A DNA stretch of 33,966 nt from Cellulomonas sp. RIT-PI-Y (GCF_025642745.1 NZ_JANZKP010000039.1:1-33966); one strand, 5' to 3'. Shown: positions 1 to 7,319, counted from the first letter of the stretch. Numbers and translations: made by a program. Notes: generated by a model from the letters alone, not told the origin.

Positions 1-1053
1 CAGTGTGATGCCGAAGCGCTCGGCCACACCGTCGCGGATCGTGCGGGCCAGGGCCAGCAGGTCGGCCGCGGTCGCGCCGCCACGGTTCGTCAGCGCGAGG
101 GTGTGCTTGGTGGACAGTGCCGCCGGCCCGGGCAGGCCGTGGCCCTTGCCGAAGCCGGACTGCTCGATCAGCCAGGCCGCGCTGGTCTTGACCAGGCCCT
201 CGCCCGCGGGGAACCGGGGGGCGTCCTCCGGCAGGGCCGCCGCCTCGGCGTCGGTCAGCACCGGGTTGGTGAAGAACGACCCGGCCGACCGGGTGTCCAG
301 GTCGGCGGGGTCGAGCACCATGCCCTTGCCGGCGCGCAGGCCGAGCACCGCGGCGCGCACCTCGGGCAGCGGGGCACGCTCACCGACCGCGATGTCCAGG
401 GTGCGGGCCAGCTCGGCGTACCGGATCGGCTCGGAGAGCTGAGCCACCCGCAGCTGGAAGGTCACGTCGAGCACGACGTAGCGCGGGGTCGGGAACCAGG
501 GCGTGGCCGGGTCGTCCGGGGTGGCCAGCATCGACTGCTTGAGCAGCGACGTGCGGTACCCGAACTTCAGGTCGAACAACGGCAGGGTGCGCACCCGCCC
601 GCGCTGCCGGTCCCAGACCCGGACGGTCGCGATGGTCTCGGAGACCTCCTGCCCGTAGGCACCGACGTTCTGCACCGGGGTGGCGCCGGTGGACCCGGGG
701 ATGCCGGACAACGCCTCGATGCCCTTGAGCCGCACGCCGGAGCAGTGCTCGACCACGTCGTCCCACCGGGTGCCGGCCGGGACGGTCATGGTGATCCCGG
801 CGCAGGCCGAATGGTCCGGCACCGTGAAGCCCTGCCGGACGTCCCGGACCACCACGCCGTCGAAGCCCTCGTCGTCCACCAGCAGGTTCGACCCGCCGCC
901 GATCACCAGCAGCGGGGTGCCGTCGGCGTCCGCCGCCCGGATCGCGTCGATGAACTCCTGCTCGGAGTCGGTCTCGACCAGTTCCCGGACCGGACCGCCC
1001 ACCCCGAGGGTGGTGAGGTCGGCGAGGTCGGCGCTGCGGGTGGTGACGGTCAT
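1..1053 (-). CDS. murB: UDP-N-acetylmuramate dehydrogenase, C-terminus cut by window edge
   Basis: Reduces UDP-GlcNAc-enolpyruvate to UDP-MurNAc with NADPH and FAD, in cytoplasmic peptidoglycan precursor synthesis. The frame is open from the ATG at 1053 to the window edge (351 codons, no stop), so the end lies outside. Visible marks are the FAD-binding stretch IGGGSNLLVDD (51-61), GIPGSTGATPVQNVGAYGQE (117-136), the GYRTSLLK segment (165-172), and SAGSFFTNP (256-264) with the Ser259 expected to donate a proton in type I MurB. The conserved Glu near the end of the family falls just past the edge. The ATG overlaps the stop of the upstream MFS gene (ATGA), so murB looks translationally coupled to a transporter operon. 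Identity is certain; only the C-terminus is unseen. Confidence 0.96.
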   Translation of the reverse strand, partial: MTVTTRSADLADLTTLGVGGPVRELVETDSEQEFIDAIRAADADGTPLLVIGGGSNLLVDDEGFDGVVVRDVRQGFTVPDHSACAGITMTVPAGTRWDDVVEHCSGVRLKGIEALSGIPGSTGATPVQNVGAYGQEVSETIATVRVWDRQRGRVRTLPLFDLKFGYRTSLLKQSMLATPDDPATPWFPTPRYVVLDVTFQLRVAQLSEPIRYAELARTLDIAVGERAPLPEVRAAVLGLRAGKGMVLDPADLDTRSAGSFFTNPVLTDAEAAALPEDAPRFPAGEGLVKTSAAWLIEQSGFGKGHGLPGPAALSTKHTLALTNRGGATAADLLALARTIRDGVAERFGITL

Positions 1054-2264
1054 GCCCCTACGGTAGGCGGATCGACGGCACGCTGCGGCGCGGCGACCTT
1101 CACCACGAGCAGACCGATCACGATCGGCACGGCGATCACCAGCAGCGCGTGCCGGTAACCGACGTGATCGGCGAGCAGGCCGAGCAGCGGCGGACCGGCC
1201 AGGAACGCGCTGTACCCGATGGTCGAGACCACGGACACCCGGGCGGCGGCGTGCAGCGGGTCGTCGGAGGCCGCGCTCATCCCGACCGGGAACCCGAGCG
1301 CGGCGCCCATCCCCCACAGCACCGCACCGATCACCGCGAGCCAGAGCATGTCCGTGGGCACCAGCCCGAAGGTGAGCAGCCCGGCCAGTGCCAGCCCCGC
1401 GCACAGTCGGAGCACCGCCACCCGGCCGTACCGGTCGAGCAGCACGGTGCCGAGGAACCGCATCGTCGTCATGGCCGCGACGAAGATCCCGAACGCGATC
1501 GCACCCGCGGTGTCGTTCTGGTGGAAGCCGTCCACCACGGCCAGGCTCAGCCAGTCGTTCGCGGAACCCTCGGTCAGCGCGGCGGCCAGGATCACCAGAC
1601 CGATCAGCAGCGTGCGCGGCTCCAGCCAGGCGGCGAACACCGACTGCCGCGGTCCGTCCTCCTGGTGCACCGCCTCGGCCTCGGCAGCCCCCGCGGGCAG
1701 GAACTTCCGCACCGCGAAGAACACCCCGGTGGTGGTCAGCAGGACGACGACCGGCAGGTGCACCCACACCGGGACCCGTGTCGCGGCGGCCACCGCGGCG
1801 ATCCCGGCCGCGATCACCGTCCCCACCGAGAACCCGGCGTGGTACCGCGGCATGACCGTGCGGCCGAGCCGCTGCTCGACAAGGGCGCCCTCCAGGTTCA
1901 TCGACGCGTCCCAGACGCCGGTGCCGATCCCGCACAGCACCAGCGCGGCCGCGACCACCGGCACCTGACCGAGGCCGACGCCGAGCGCGGCCAGCAGGTA
2001 CCCGCAGGCGTTGACCAGCGCGAAGGTCAGCACCGTCCGCGCCGCACCCAGCCGGGTCACGATCAGCCCGGACAACGGCAGCGCCACGATCGAGCCGAGC
2101 GAGCCGATCAACAGCAGGAGGCCCATCTGCGCCGGTTGCAGGTCCAGGCCGTCCCGGACCGCGGGCAGCCGGGCGGCCCAGCTGGAGAAGTTCGCGCCGT
2201 TCAGCACGAAGACCGCGAAGACGGCGAAGGAGGCCGCGCGGACCTGAGGGTGAGTGGTCGTCAT
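1050..2264 (-). CDS. MFS transporter, YbjJ-like (first of tandem paralogues)
   Basis: A 404-residue, very hydrophobic protein with about 12 membrane segments, typical of a major facilitator permease in the inner membrane. It has short basic loops after TM2 (TRLGAART, about 70-77) and in the second half (LDRYGRV, about 285-291), the usual MFS A-motif positions. It aligns along its whole length with the gene upstream: shared stretches include EPRTLLIG, EGSANDWL, LAVVDGF and AASDDPL. The pair therefore arose by tandem duplication. The gap to the upstream paralogue is 18 nt and the stop overlaps the murB start. The substrate cannot be read from the sequence; homologues are annotated as sugar or drug MFS permeases. 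Start ATG 2264 is preceded by only a weak SD. Confidence 0.9.
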   Translation of the reverse strand: MTTTHPQVRAASFAVFAVFVLNGANFSSWAARLPAVRDGLDLQPAQMGLLLLIGSLGSIVALPLSGLIVTRLGAARTVLTFALVNACGYLLAALGVGLGQVPVVAAALVLCGIGTGVWDASMNLEGALVEQRLGRTVMPRYHAGFSVGTVIAAGIAAVAAATRVPVWVHLPVVVLLTTTGVFFAVRKFLPAGAAEAEAVHQEDGPRQSVFAAWLEPRTLLIGLVILAAALTEGSANDWLSLAVVDGFHQNDTAGAIAFGIFVAAMTTMRFLGTVLLDRYGRVAVLRLCAGLALAGLLTFGLVPTDMLWLAVIGAVLWGMGAALGFPVGMSAASDDPLHAAARVSVVSTIGYSAFLAGPPLLGLLADHVGYRHALLVIAVPIVIGLLVVKVAAPQRAVDPPTVGA

Positions 2265-2282
2265 CGTCCAGGCTCTCGGGGG

Positions 2283-3623
2283 TCAGGGGGTGGCGGGTTC
2301 AAGGGTGGCAGCTGTCGGCTGTTCCTGGCGGCCGACCGCACGGGCCAGCAGCACGCTGGTCACCATCGAGACGGTGATCAGCAGCAGCGCGTGCCGGGCG
2401 CCCATCGCCTCGGCGGCCAGACCCAGCAGCGGCGGGGCGGCCAGCGACGCGGTCGAGCTGAACGAGGACACCACCGAGACCCGGGCGGCGGCCTGCAACG
2501 GGTCGTCCGAGGCCGCGGCGATGCCGATCGGCACGGTCAGCGCGGCGCCGAAGCCCCAGGCGATGATGCCGAGGGCGGCCAGCGGAAGGTTCGGGGCGAA
2601 GCCGAACAGCACCAGCCCGAGCAGCGACACCACACCGGAGCACCGCAGCACCAGCACGCGGCCGTAGCGGTCGATCAGCGCCGTGCCGAGCAACCGCACC
2701 GCGGTCATCGCCCCGACGAACACGCCGAACATCGCCGCGCCGACCGCCTCGGTCTGCTCGAAGCCGTCGACCACCGCGAGAGCCAGCCAGTCGTTGGCGG
2801 AGCCCTCGGACAGCGCCGCGGACATGATCACCACGCCGATCAGCAGGGTGCGCGGTTCGCGCCAGGCGTGCAGCGCGGATCCCGGACGGGCGGTGGGTCG
2901 CACGCCACGCAGCCGCACGGTCCGGCCCAGCACTCCGGCCCGGCCGGGCGCCGTGGCCGTCTCCAGCCGGGCCGCCCGCACGAGGGCCCGTTGCTCCGGG
3001 TCCGGCGGCAGCGAGTCCAGCACCGCGCCCGGCACCGAGGCGATCCGCCAGGCCGCGCCGACCACCGCCGTGATCACGAACTGCACCAGCAGTGGCACCT
3101 GGGCGTGGGCCGCCAGCGCACCGATCCCGGACCCGACCACCGAGCCGATCGAGAACGCCGCGTGGAACTGCGGCAGCACGGTCCGGCCGAGTCGACGCTC
3201 CACCGCCGCGGTCTCCACGTTCAACGGCACGTTGCCGAGCGCGAACGCCGCGCCGGACAGGAAGATCCCGACCGCGAGGACCGGGACCGAGCCGAAGGTC
3301 GGACCGAGCCCGATCAGCACGTAGGCCGCGGAGAACGCCGCGGTGGACAGGTAGAGCACCGTACGACCGCCGAGCCGGGCCACCATCCAGCCCGCCAGCG
3401 ACACGGTCGCCAGCGAGCCGACCGACCCCGCGATCAGGATCCCGCCCAGCTCGGCCTCGCTCATGCCCAGCGCGGTGCGCACGGCCGGGATCCTGGCCAG
3501 CCAGGAGGAGAACATCAGCCCGGTCAGCATGAACAGCCCGAGCAGCAAGCGGCGGGCGCGGGCGACGACGGGGTCGACCGGGCCACGCTCCCCGCGGGGC
3601 GGGCGCGGACGGGGGATGCTCAC
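2283..3623 (-). CDS. MFS transporter, YbjJ-like (second of tandem paralogues)
   Basis: A 446-residue MFS permease, first gene of the unit leading to murB. I place the start at GTG 3623 rather than at the far upstream in-frame codon. AGGAG sits 6 nt before it, the protein then begins with a short basic tail followed by TM1 (LLLGLFMLTGLMFSSWLAR), and the longer form would run through the operator region. Compared with its paralogue it carries an extra polar stretch of about 50 residues between the two six-helix halves (about 200-252). The shared motifs EPRTLLIG, EGSANDWLALAVVDGF, LIDRYGRV and AASDDPL confirm the kinship. Transcription is probably controlled by the divergent LacI regulator. The substrate is unknown. 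Confidence 0.9.
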   Translation of the reverse strand: MSIPRPRPPRGERGPVDPVVARARRLLLGLFMLTGLMFSSWLARIPAVRTALGMSEAELGGILIAGSVGSLATVSLAGWMVARLGGRTVLYLSTAAFSAAYVLIGLGPTFGSVPVLAVGIFLSGAAFALGNVPLNVETAAVERRLGRTVLPQFHAAFSIGSVVGSGIGALAAHAQVPLLVQFVITAVVGAAWRIASVPGAVLDSLPPDPEQRALVRAARLETATAPGRAGVLGRTVRLRGVRPTARPGSALHAWREPRTLLIGVVIMSAALSEGSANDWLALAVVDGFEQTEAVGAAMFGVFVGAMTAVRLLGTALIDRYGRVLVLRCSGVVSLLGLVLFGFAPNLPLAALGIIAWGFGAALTVPIGIAAASDDPLQAAARVSVVSSFSSTASLAAPPLLGLAAEAMGARHALLLITVSMVTSVLLARAVGRQEQPTAATLEPATP

Positions 3624-3812
3624 GACGGTCTCCTGGGCTGTCGAGGTCGGGGTGCCGCGCGGACGACGCCCGCGCGGGGACGACACGGGTGCCCCGCCCG
3701 CCGGACGGGGTCGAGGGGGCTCCGCCGTGGCGGTGGGATGGTGCCGCCGGGCGCGTGGGTCAAGCCTTCGCCACGTGCCGGGCACCGGTAGTTCGGGTGG
3801 TGGTCTGCTGTC

Positions 3813-3830
3813 GATCGAATCGTTTCGATC
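3813..3830. promoter_or_regulatory. LacI-family operator, site 1
   Basis: GATCGAATCGTTTCGATC is an 18-bp palindrome around a central CG. Eight of nine base pairs are symmetric; the only mismatch is next to the centre. A central CG flanked by A/T-rich half sites is the usual form of LacI/GalR-family operators. It lies in the divergent region next to the lacI-type gene. Its role is inferred. Confidence 0.65.
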
Positions 3831-3849
3831 CTGACGCCGAAGGTGCGGG

Positions 3850-3863
3850 TCGAATCGATTAGA
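3850..3863. promoter_or_regulatory. LacI-family operator, site 2
   Basis: TCGAATCGATTAGA matches site 1 (TCGAATCGTTTCGA) at 11 of 14 positions. It is a palindrome around a central CG with one mismatched pair. The centres of the two sites are 35 bp apart, a spacing that suits cooperative or paired dimer binding. The site sits about 20 bp upstream of the possible plus-strand -10 box TACGCT, where binding would block lacI transcription (autoregulation, inferred). Confidence 0.55.
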
Positions 3864-3991
3864 GGGACCTGACCAGTGTGCGGGTACGCTGGCGACGGCG
3901 TCAACATCGTTCCTGGCCATCCGGGCACGATCACCGCCGACCGGCCGCACAACCAACGTCGGGCCTCGCCGCCCGGCAGGCAGGAGACCCG

Positions 3992-5059
3992 GTGTCGCCA
4001 CGCCCCACCCTCGCCGACGTCGCCTCCCGCGCCGGGGTGTCGGTCTCCACCGCCTCCCTTGCGTTCTCCGGAGCCGGGCCGATCGCGGAGGCCACCAAGC
4101 AGCGTGTGCTGGACGCCGCGCGGGAGCTGGACTACTCGGGCCCCAACCCGCTCGGCCGTCAGCTGCGCTCCGGGCGCTCCGGGATCGTCGGGGTGGTGGT
4201 CGGCGACGCGCTCAAGCGCTCCTTCCGCGACCCGGTCTCGGTGCAGCTGCTGGACGGCCTGGTGGACACCATCGCGCCCGCCGGTCTCGGCGTACTGCTG
4301 ATCCCCGGCCCGACCGGCGTCGACGAGCCGGCGGTGGACCCGCTGATCGAGTCGGCGGCGATGGACGTCGCCGTGATGATCTGGGGCGGCACCGCCGAGG
4401 ACCCCACGCTGCAGGCGCTGCGCCGGCGCGGCATCCCGGCGGTCGTGGTCGAGGGCCACGAACTGGACGACATCGTGACGGTCGGGATCGACGACCGGGC
4501 CGGCGTCGCCGAGGCCACCCGGCACCTGGTCGGGCTCGGGCACCGCCGGATCGCCACGGTCACCCTGCCGTTCGGCCCGGACCGCCGCGCGGCCGTGGCC
4601 GGCCCGGAGCGGATCGCGGACATCCGGTGGAAGATCGCCGAGCGCCGCCTCGCGGGCATCGACGACGCCGGGGTGCGACCGGTCGCCGTCTACGAGACCC
4701 CCGCGTCGCTGGTGGAGCACGGGACCGCCGCGGCGCACGCGTTGCTGTCCGGCCCGATCGACCAGCGGCCCACCGCGATCGTCGCGCAGTCGGACCTGCT
4801 GGCCTCCGGCGTGGTGATCGGCGCGCGCGATCTGGGGCTCCGGGTCCCCGAGGACGTCTCGATCGCCGGGTTCGACGGGCTGGACCTGCCGTGGCTGACG
4901 CCCGACGTCCTGACGACCGTGGTGCAGCCGATCGCGGAGAAGGGCGCCGTGGTCGGTCAGGCGGTGCAGCGGCTGCTCGCCGGGGAACAGCCGGAGAACG
5001 CCATGCTGCCGGTCAGCCTGCGGGTGGGGACCACGACGGGTCCGGCACCGACCGCCTGA
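3992..5059 (+). CDS. LacI-family transcriptional regulator
   Basis: A 355-residue DNA-binding regulator. The N-terminal helix-turn-helix is TLADVASRAGVSVSTASLAF (6-25), followed by a hinge helix region (about 48-60). A periplasmic-binding-protein-like ligand domain follows (GIVGVVVGDALKR, GHRRIATVTLP, AIVAQSDLLASGV, VSIAGFDGLDLP). Start GTG 3992 is chosen because AGGAG lies 5 nt upstream and the HTH begins at the usual distance from the N-terminus; the upstream in-frame extension is arginine-rich and not family-like. It is divergent from the MFS pair, and two matching palindromes lie between them, so it probably represses the transporters and itself. The effector is not predictable. It converges on hadB with 3 nt between the stops. 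Confidence 0.93.
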   Translation: MSPRPTLADVASRAGVSVSTASLAFSGAGPIAEATKQRVLDAARELDYSGPNPLGRQLRSGRSGIVGVVVGDALKRSFRDPVSVQLLDGLVDTIAPAGLGVLLIPGPTGVDEPAVDPLIESAAMDVAVMIWGGTAEDPTLQALRRRGIPAVVVEGHELDDIVTVGIDDRAGVAEATRHLVGLGHRRIATVTLPFGPDRRAAVAGPERIADIRWKIAERRLAGIDDAGVRPVAVYETPASLVEHGTAAAHALLSGPIDQRPTAIVAQSDLLASGVVIGARDLGLRVPEDVSIAGFDGLDLPWLTPDVLTTVVQPIAEKGAVVGQAVQRLLAGEQPENAMLPVSLRVGTTTGPAPTA

Positions 5060-5062
5060 GCG

Positions 5063-5488
5063 TCAGGACAGCCGGACGAGCGCCTGGCACTTGGCCAGCA
5101 CCCGGGTGCCGTCGCAGGTGACGGTGAGGTCGATCCGGCCGGTGGTGGACTCCGGGTCCAGCGCTCCGACCACCGCGACGACCTCGACCTCGGCCTGGCC
5201 GGGGTCGGGCACCGGCACGGTCCGCGCGAAGCGGGTCTGGTAGTCCAGGGTCGCGCCCGGGTCGCCCAGCCAGTCGGACACGACCGAGCTCGCGGCACCC
5301 ATGGTCCACATGCCGTGCGCGATCACGCCCGGCAGACCGACCTCGGTGGCGAAGCGCTCGTTCCAGTGGATCGGGTTGAAGTCGCCGCTGGCACCGGCAT
5401 AGCGCACCAGCCGCGCACGATCGACGGTGAGCGTGCGGCGAGCGACCTCCTGACCCACGGCCAGGTCGCCGAGAGCGGGGAGCGTCAT
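5063..5488 (-). CDS. MaoC-fold (R)-specific enoyl/hydroxyacyl dehydratase, HadB-like
   Basis: A 141-residue single hot-dog-fold protein. The hydratase-2 motif is GDFNPIHWNERFATEVGLPG (35-54), with the catalytic Asp36 and His41, followed by VIAHGMWTMG. This is the catalytic subunit pattern of the mycobacterial HadA-HadB dehydratase, which interconverts 3-hydroxyacyl and enoyl thioesters. The ATG at 5488 overlaps the stop of the upstream hadA-like gene (TGATG), as expected for two halves of a heterodimer. Mycolic-acid synthesis is unlikely in this kind of host, so the physiological acyl substrate is open. The gene order rpmG-hadA-hadB is a long-conserved actinobacterial arrangement. Confidence 0.88.
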   Translation of the reverse strand: MTLPALGDLAVGQEVARRTLTVDRARLVRYAGASGDFNPIHWNERFATEVGLPGVIAHGMWTMGAASSVVSDWLGDPGATLDYQTRFARTVPVPDPGQAEVEVVAVVGALDPESTTGRIDLTVTCDGTRVLAKCQALVRLS

Positions 5489-5937
5489 CAGGCGTCCTCC
5501 CCACGGACGGCGAGGGTCGAGCTGACCGAGGCCACCGGCTCACCGGTCTCGCTGGAGATCACGCACCGGGTGGTGATCATCGACAGCCCGGCCCGCTCGG
5601 TGATCGCGTCCACGTGCAGCACCGTCGTCAGCCGGTCCCCGGCGTGGATCGGGCGGTGGTGCACGAAGCGCTCGTCGGCGTGCACGACGCGGCTGAAGTC
5701 GATCCCGGCCGCCGGGTCCTGGATCAGCTGGGCCTCCGCGCGCTGCGCCACGACCACCGCGAAGGTGGGCGGAGCGATCACGTCCGGGTACCCCAACGCG
5801 CGGGCGGCGGCGGGATCGGTGTGCGTGGGGTGCGTCGCCCCCACGGCCTCCGCGAACTCGCGGAGCTTCACGCGGCCGACCTCGTACGGCTCGTTCGGCG
5901 GGTAGACCCGTCCGGCGAACTCAGGATTGACGGCCAC
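5488..5937 (-). CDS. MaoC/FAS1-type dehydratase partner subunit, HadA-like
   Basis: A 149-residue hot-dog-fold protein that resembles the N-terminal MaoC-like dehydratase family. It begins with NPEFAGRVYPPNEPYEVGR and has THPTHTDPAAARALGYPDVI where the active partner has its Asp/His motif. It lacks the clear D-x4-H pair, so it is probably the substrate-binding subunit paired with the next gene. The start is taken as GTG 5937, 14 nt after the rpmG stop. The SD is poor, so translation may depend on read-through from rpmG. The longer upstream frame runs through the tRNA and rpmG genes and is not real. Confidence 0.82.
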   Translation of the reverse strand: MAVNPEFAGRVYPPNEPYEVGRVKLREFAEAVGATHPTHTDPAAARALGYPDVIAPPTFAVVVAQRAEAQLIQDPAAGIDFSRVVHADERFVHHRPIHAGDRLTTVLHVDAITERAGLSMITTRCVISSETGEPVASVSSTLAVRGEDA

Positions 5938-5951
5938 GGCTGATCGAGAGG

Positions 5952-6122
5952 TCAGCGGGTCTCGCGGTGCAGCGTGTGACGGCCGTCGCGCGGGCAGAAC
6001 TTCTTCATCTCGAGCCGGTCGGGGTCGTTCCGACGGTTCTTCTTGGTGATGTAGTTCCGCTCCTTGCACTCCGTGCATGCGAGCGTGATCTTCGGACGGA
6101 CGTCCGAGCTCTTGCTGGCCAT
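5952..6122 (-). CDS. rpmG: 50S ribosomal protein L33
   Basis: A 56-residue basic protein that begins [20 protein letters not shown] and ends LHRETR, the standard L33 sequence. The zinc-ribbon is incomplete: the first pair C16-x2-C19 is present, but the second pair has Cys43 and Asp46 (CPRD instead of CPxC). The start is ATG 6122 with AGGGTGG about 8 nt upstream. It sits after tRNA-Thr and tRNA-Met and before hadA/hadB, the order known from mycobacteria and streptomycetes. It is too short to be picked up as a long ORF, but the identity is clear. Confidence 0.97.
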   Translation of the reverse strand: MASKSSDVRPKITLACTECKERNYITKKNRRNDPDRLEMKKFCPRDGRHTLHRETR

Positions 6123-6195
6123 GTTCGTGCCACCCTTCGCGCCGTGGCGCCGTGATCTGTCGACCGCGCGCCGGCCGACGCGCTGGATTCCTAGC

Positions 6196-6272
6196 TGGTA
6201 GCGGGAGCGGGGCTTGAACCCGCGACCTCACGATTATGAGTCGTGCGCTCTGACCAACTGAGCTACCCCGCC
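6196..6272 (-). tRNA. tRNA-Met (CAT), elongator type
   Basis: A 77-nt cloverleaf read from 6272 to 6196, with 3' CCA encoded. The acceptor is GGCGGGG with TCCCGCT (two G-U pairs at its ends). The D arm is GCTC AGTTGGTCA GAGC, the anticodon loop CTCATAA (anticodon CAT), and the T arm GCGGG-TTCAAGC-CCCGC. The G1-U72 wobble and A73 fit an elongator rather than an initiator. Confidence 0.95.
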
Positions 6273-6283
6273 AGGGATGAGCC

Positions 6284-6313
6284 ACGGGCCAGGACCATGT
6301 GGTCCTGGCCCGT
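6284..6313. terminator. Perfect 14-bp hairpin between tRNA-Thr and tRNA-Met
   Basis: Arm ACGGGCCAGGACCA (6284-6297), two-base centre TG, then its exact reverse complement (6300-6313). There is no T-run on either side. It lies between two minus-strand tRNAs, so it may be a U-less terminator or an RNA-processing hairpin in a shared transcript. Confidence 0.55.
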
Positions 6314-6326
6314 TGACACATCACAG

Positions 6327-6399
6327 AGCCCCGAAAGGGAATCGAACCCTTGACCTTCTCCTTACCATGGAGACGCTCTGCCGACTGAGCTATCGGGGC
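6327..6399 (-). tRNA. tRNA-Thr (GGT)
   Basis: A 73-nt cloverleaf read from 6399 to 6327. The acceptor is GCCCCGA with TCGGGGC, the discriminator T, and CCA is not encoded. The anticodon stem TCTCC/GGAGA closes the loop ATGGTAA with anticodon GGT, and the T loop is TTCGATT. It is upstream of tRNA-Met and rpmG in the same direction. Confidence 0.95.
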
Positions 6400-6409
6400 A
6401 GCGCGGAGA

Positions 6410-6438
6410 ACATTACACGGGTGGCGGCGTGGAGTGAA
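6410..6438 (-). promoter_or_regulatory. Promoter of tRNA-Thr
   Basis: On the minus strand, TTCACT (6438-6433) and TAATGT (6415-6410) are separated by 17 nt, a good housekeeping sigma arrangement. The predicted start of transcription is about 4 nt before the tRNA 5' end at 6399. It may also drive tRNA-Met and rpmG-hadAB. Confidence 0.6.
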
Positions 6439-6504
6439 ATCCGGGGCCCGCGCCCGTGATCGTCCTCACCGGACCCCGCCGGCTGAGCACCCCCGGAGAC
6501 CAGA

Positions 6505-6536
6505 ACAGGGCGTCCTCCGTGCGGAGGACGCCCTGT
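6505..6536 (-). terminator. Terminator hairpin after tRNA-Tyr
   Basis: Arms of 15 bp, ACAGGGCGTCCTCCG (6505-6519) and its exact reverse complement (6522-6536), around a TG centre. It begins 3 nt beyond the tRNA-Tyr 3' end and is followed on the minus strand by TTCTGG, so the T-tract is very short. Confidence 0.75.
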
Positions 6537-6539
6537 CGG

Positions 6540-6624
6540 TGGTGGCGGGTGAGGGATTCGAACCCCCGTAGGCGTTGCCAGCTGATTTACAGTCAGCCCC
6601 CTTTGGCCACTCGGGTAACCCGCC
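6540..6624 (-). tRNA. tRNA-Tyr (GTA)
   Basis: An 85-nt class II tRNA read from 6624 to 6540, with CCA encoded. The acceptor is GGCGGGT paired with ACCCGCC, the anticodon loop is CTGTAAA (anticodon GTA), there is a long variable arm, and the T loop is TTCGAAT. A possible -10 box TATCCT lies at 6671-6666, about 40 nt upstream. Confidence 0.95.
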
Positions 6625-6765
6625 AAGGGTTGCGCGCCGGTCTGGACGACCTGCGTGCGGATGGAAGGATAGCAAGGGTTCGGGCCCTCCCGTGACATCC
6701 GTCCACGTCGAACCCCGCCCGGACGCCGCAGCACTCGCACCGATCCCGCATCGCAGGAGGTAGTC

Positions 6766-7266
6766 ATGGCCAGCGACTCGTCGTTCGACGTCGTCAGCAA
6801 GGTGGACCGTCAGGAGGTCGACAACGCGCTGAACCAGGCCGCCAAGGAGATCGCCCAGCGCTACGACTTCAAGGACGTCGGCGCCTCGATCGCCTGGAGC
6901 GGCGACAGCATCGTGATGGCCGCCAACTCCGAGGAGCGCGTGCTGGCCGTGCTGGACGTGTTCCAGACCAAGCTGATCAAGCGCGGCGTCTCGCTCAAGG
7001 CGATCGACACCGGCGACGGCGAGCCCAAGTCCTTCGGCAAGGAGTACCGCCTGACCGGATCCCTGAAGGAGGGCCTGTCGTCGGAGAACGCCAAGAAGGT
7101 CGCCAAACTGATCCGGGACGAGGGCCCCAAGGGCGTGAAGTCCGTGATCCAGGGCGAGGAGGTCCGGGTGTCCTCCAAGAGCCGCGACGAGCTGCAGACC
7201 GTGATCGCGCTGCTCAAGGGCGCGGACGACATCGACGCGGCGCTGCAGTTCGTGAACTACCGCTGA
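6766..7266 (+). CDS. YajQ family nucleotide-binding protein
   Basis: A 166-residue soluble protein, full length for the YajQ family. It opens [20 protein letters not shown] and includes [48 protein letters not shown] and a C-terminal [12 protein letters not shown]. These are the two half-repeats of the ferredoxin-like fold. Family members bind nucleotides and some bind cyclic di-GMP; the role in this organism is unknown. The ATG at 6766 follows a strong SD (AGGAGG). A GC hairpin closes the transcript 4 nt after the stop, so it is probably monocistronic. Confidence 0.95.
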   Translation: MASDSSFDVVSKVDRQEVDNALNQAAKEIAQRYDFKDVGASIAWSGDSIVMAANSEERVLAVLDVFQTKLIKRGVSLKAIDTGDGEPKSFGKEYRLTGSLKEGLSSENAKKVAKLIRDEGPKGVKSVIQGEEVRVSSKSRDELQTVIALLKGADDIDAALQFVNYR

Positions 7267-7270
7267 GCCG

Positions 7271-7299
7271 GTCGCGGCCCGCCGGATGCGGGCCGCGAC
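7271..7299 (+). terminator. GC hairpin downstream of yajQ
   Basis: GTCGCGGCCCGC (7271-7282), loop CGGAT, and the exact reverse complement (7288-7299) form a 12-bp perfect stem starting 4 nt after the yajQ stop. There is no T-run, as often seen in GC-rich actinobacteria. Confidence 0.7.
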
Positions 7300-7306
7300 A
7301 CCCCGG

Positions 7307-7312
7307 TAGCGT
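7307..7312 (+). promoter_or_regulatory. -10 box for a leaderless transcript of the 7320 gene
   Basis: TAGCGT fits the actinobacterial TANNNT -10 box. Seven nt separate it from the GTG at 7320, so transcription would start at or next to the start codon. No SD is present, which agrees with a leaderless mRNA. Confidence 0.5.
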
Positions 7313-7319
7313 CGATCCC

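Larger units (their letters stand above)
3624..3991. promoter_or_regulatory. Divergent control region between MFS/murB unit and lacI-type gene
   Basis: This 368-bp region lies between two divergently read genes and encodes nothing I can support. It includes the SD of each gene (AGGAG on the minus strand at about 3630-3634, and AGGAG at 3982-3986 on the plus strand). It also holds two LacI-type palindromes (entered separately) and a possible plus-strand -10 box TACGCT at 3885-3890 without a convincing -35. The middle part, about 3640-3780, is GC-rich with no structure I could single out. Confidence 0.6.

Noticed and set aside
3624..4001. N-terminal extension of the upstream MFS protein to 572 residues
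   Set aside because: The extension is low complexity, crosses the lacI start and the operators, and a good SD plus GTG exists at 3623.
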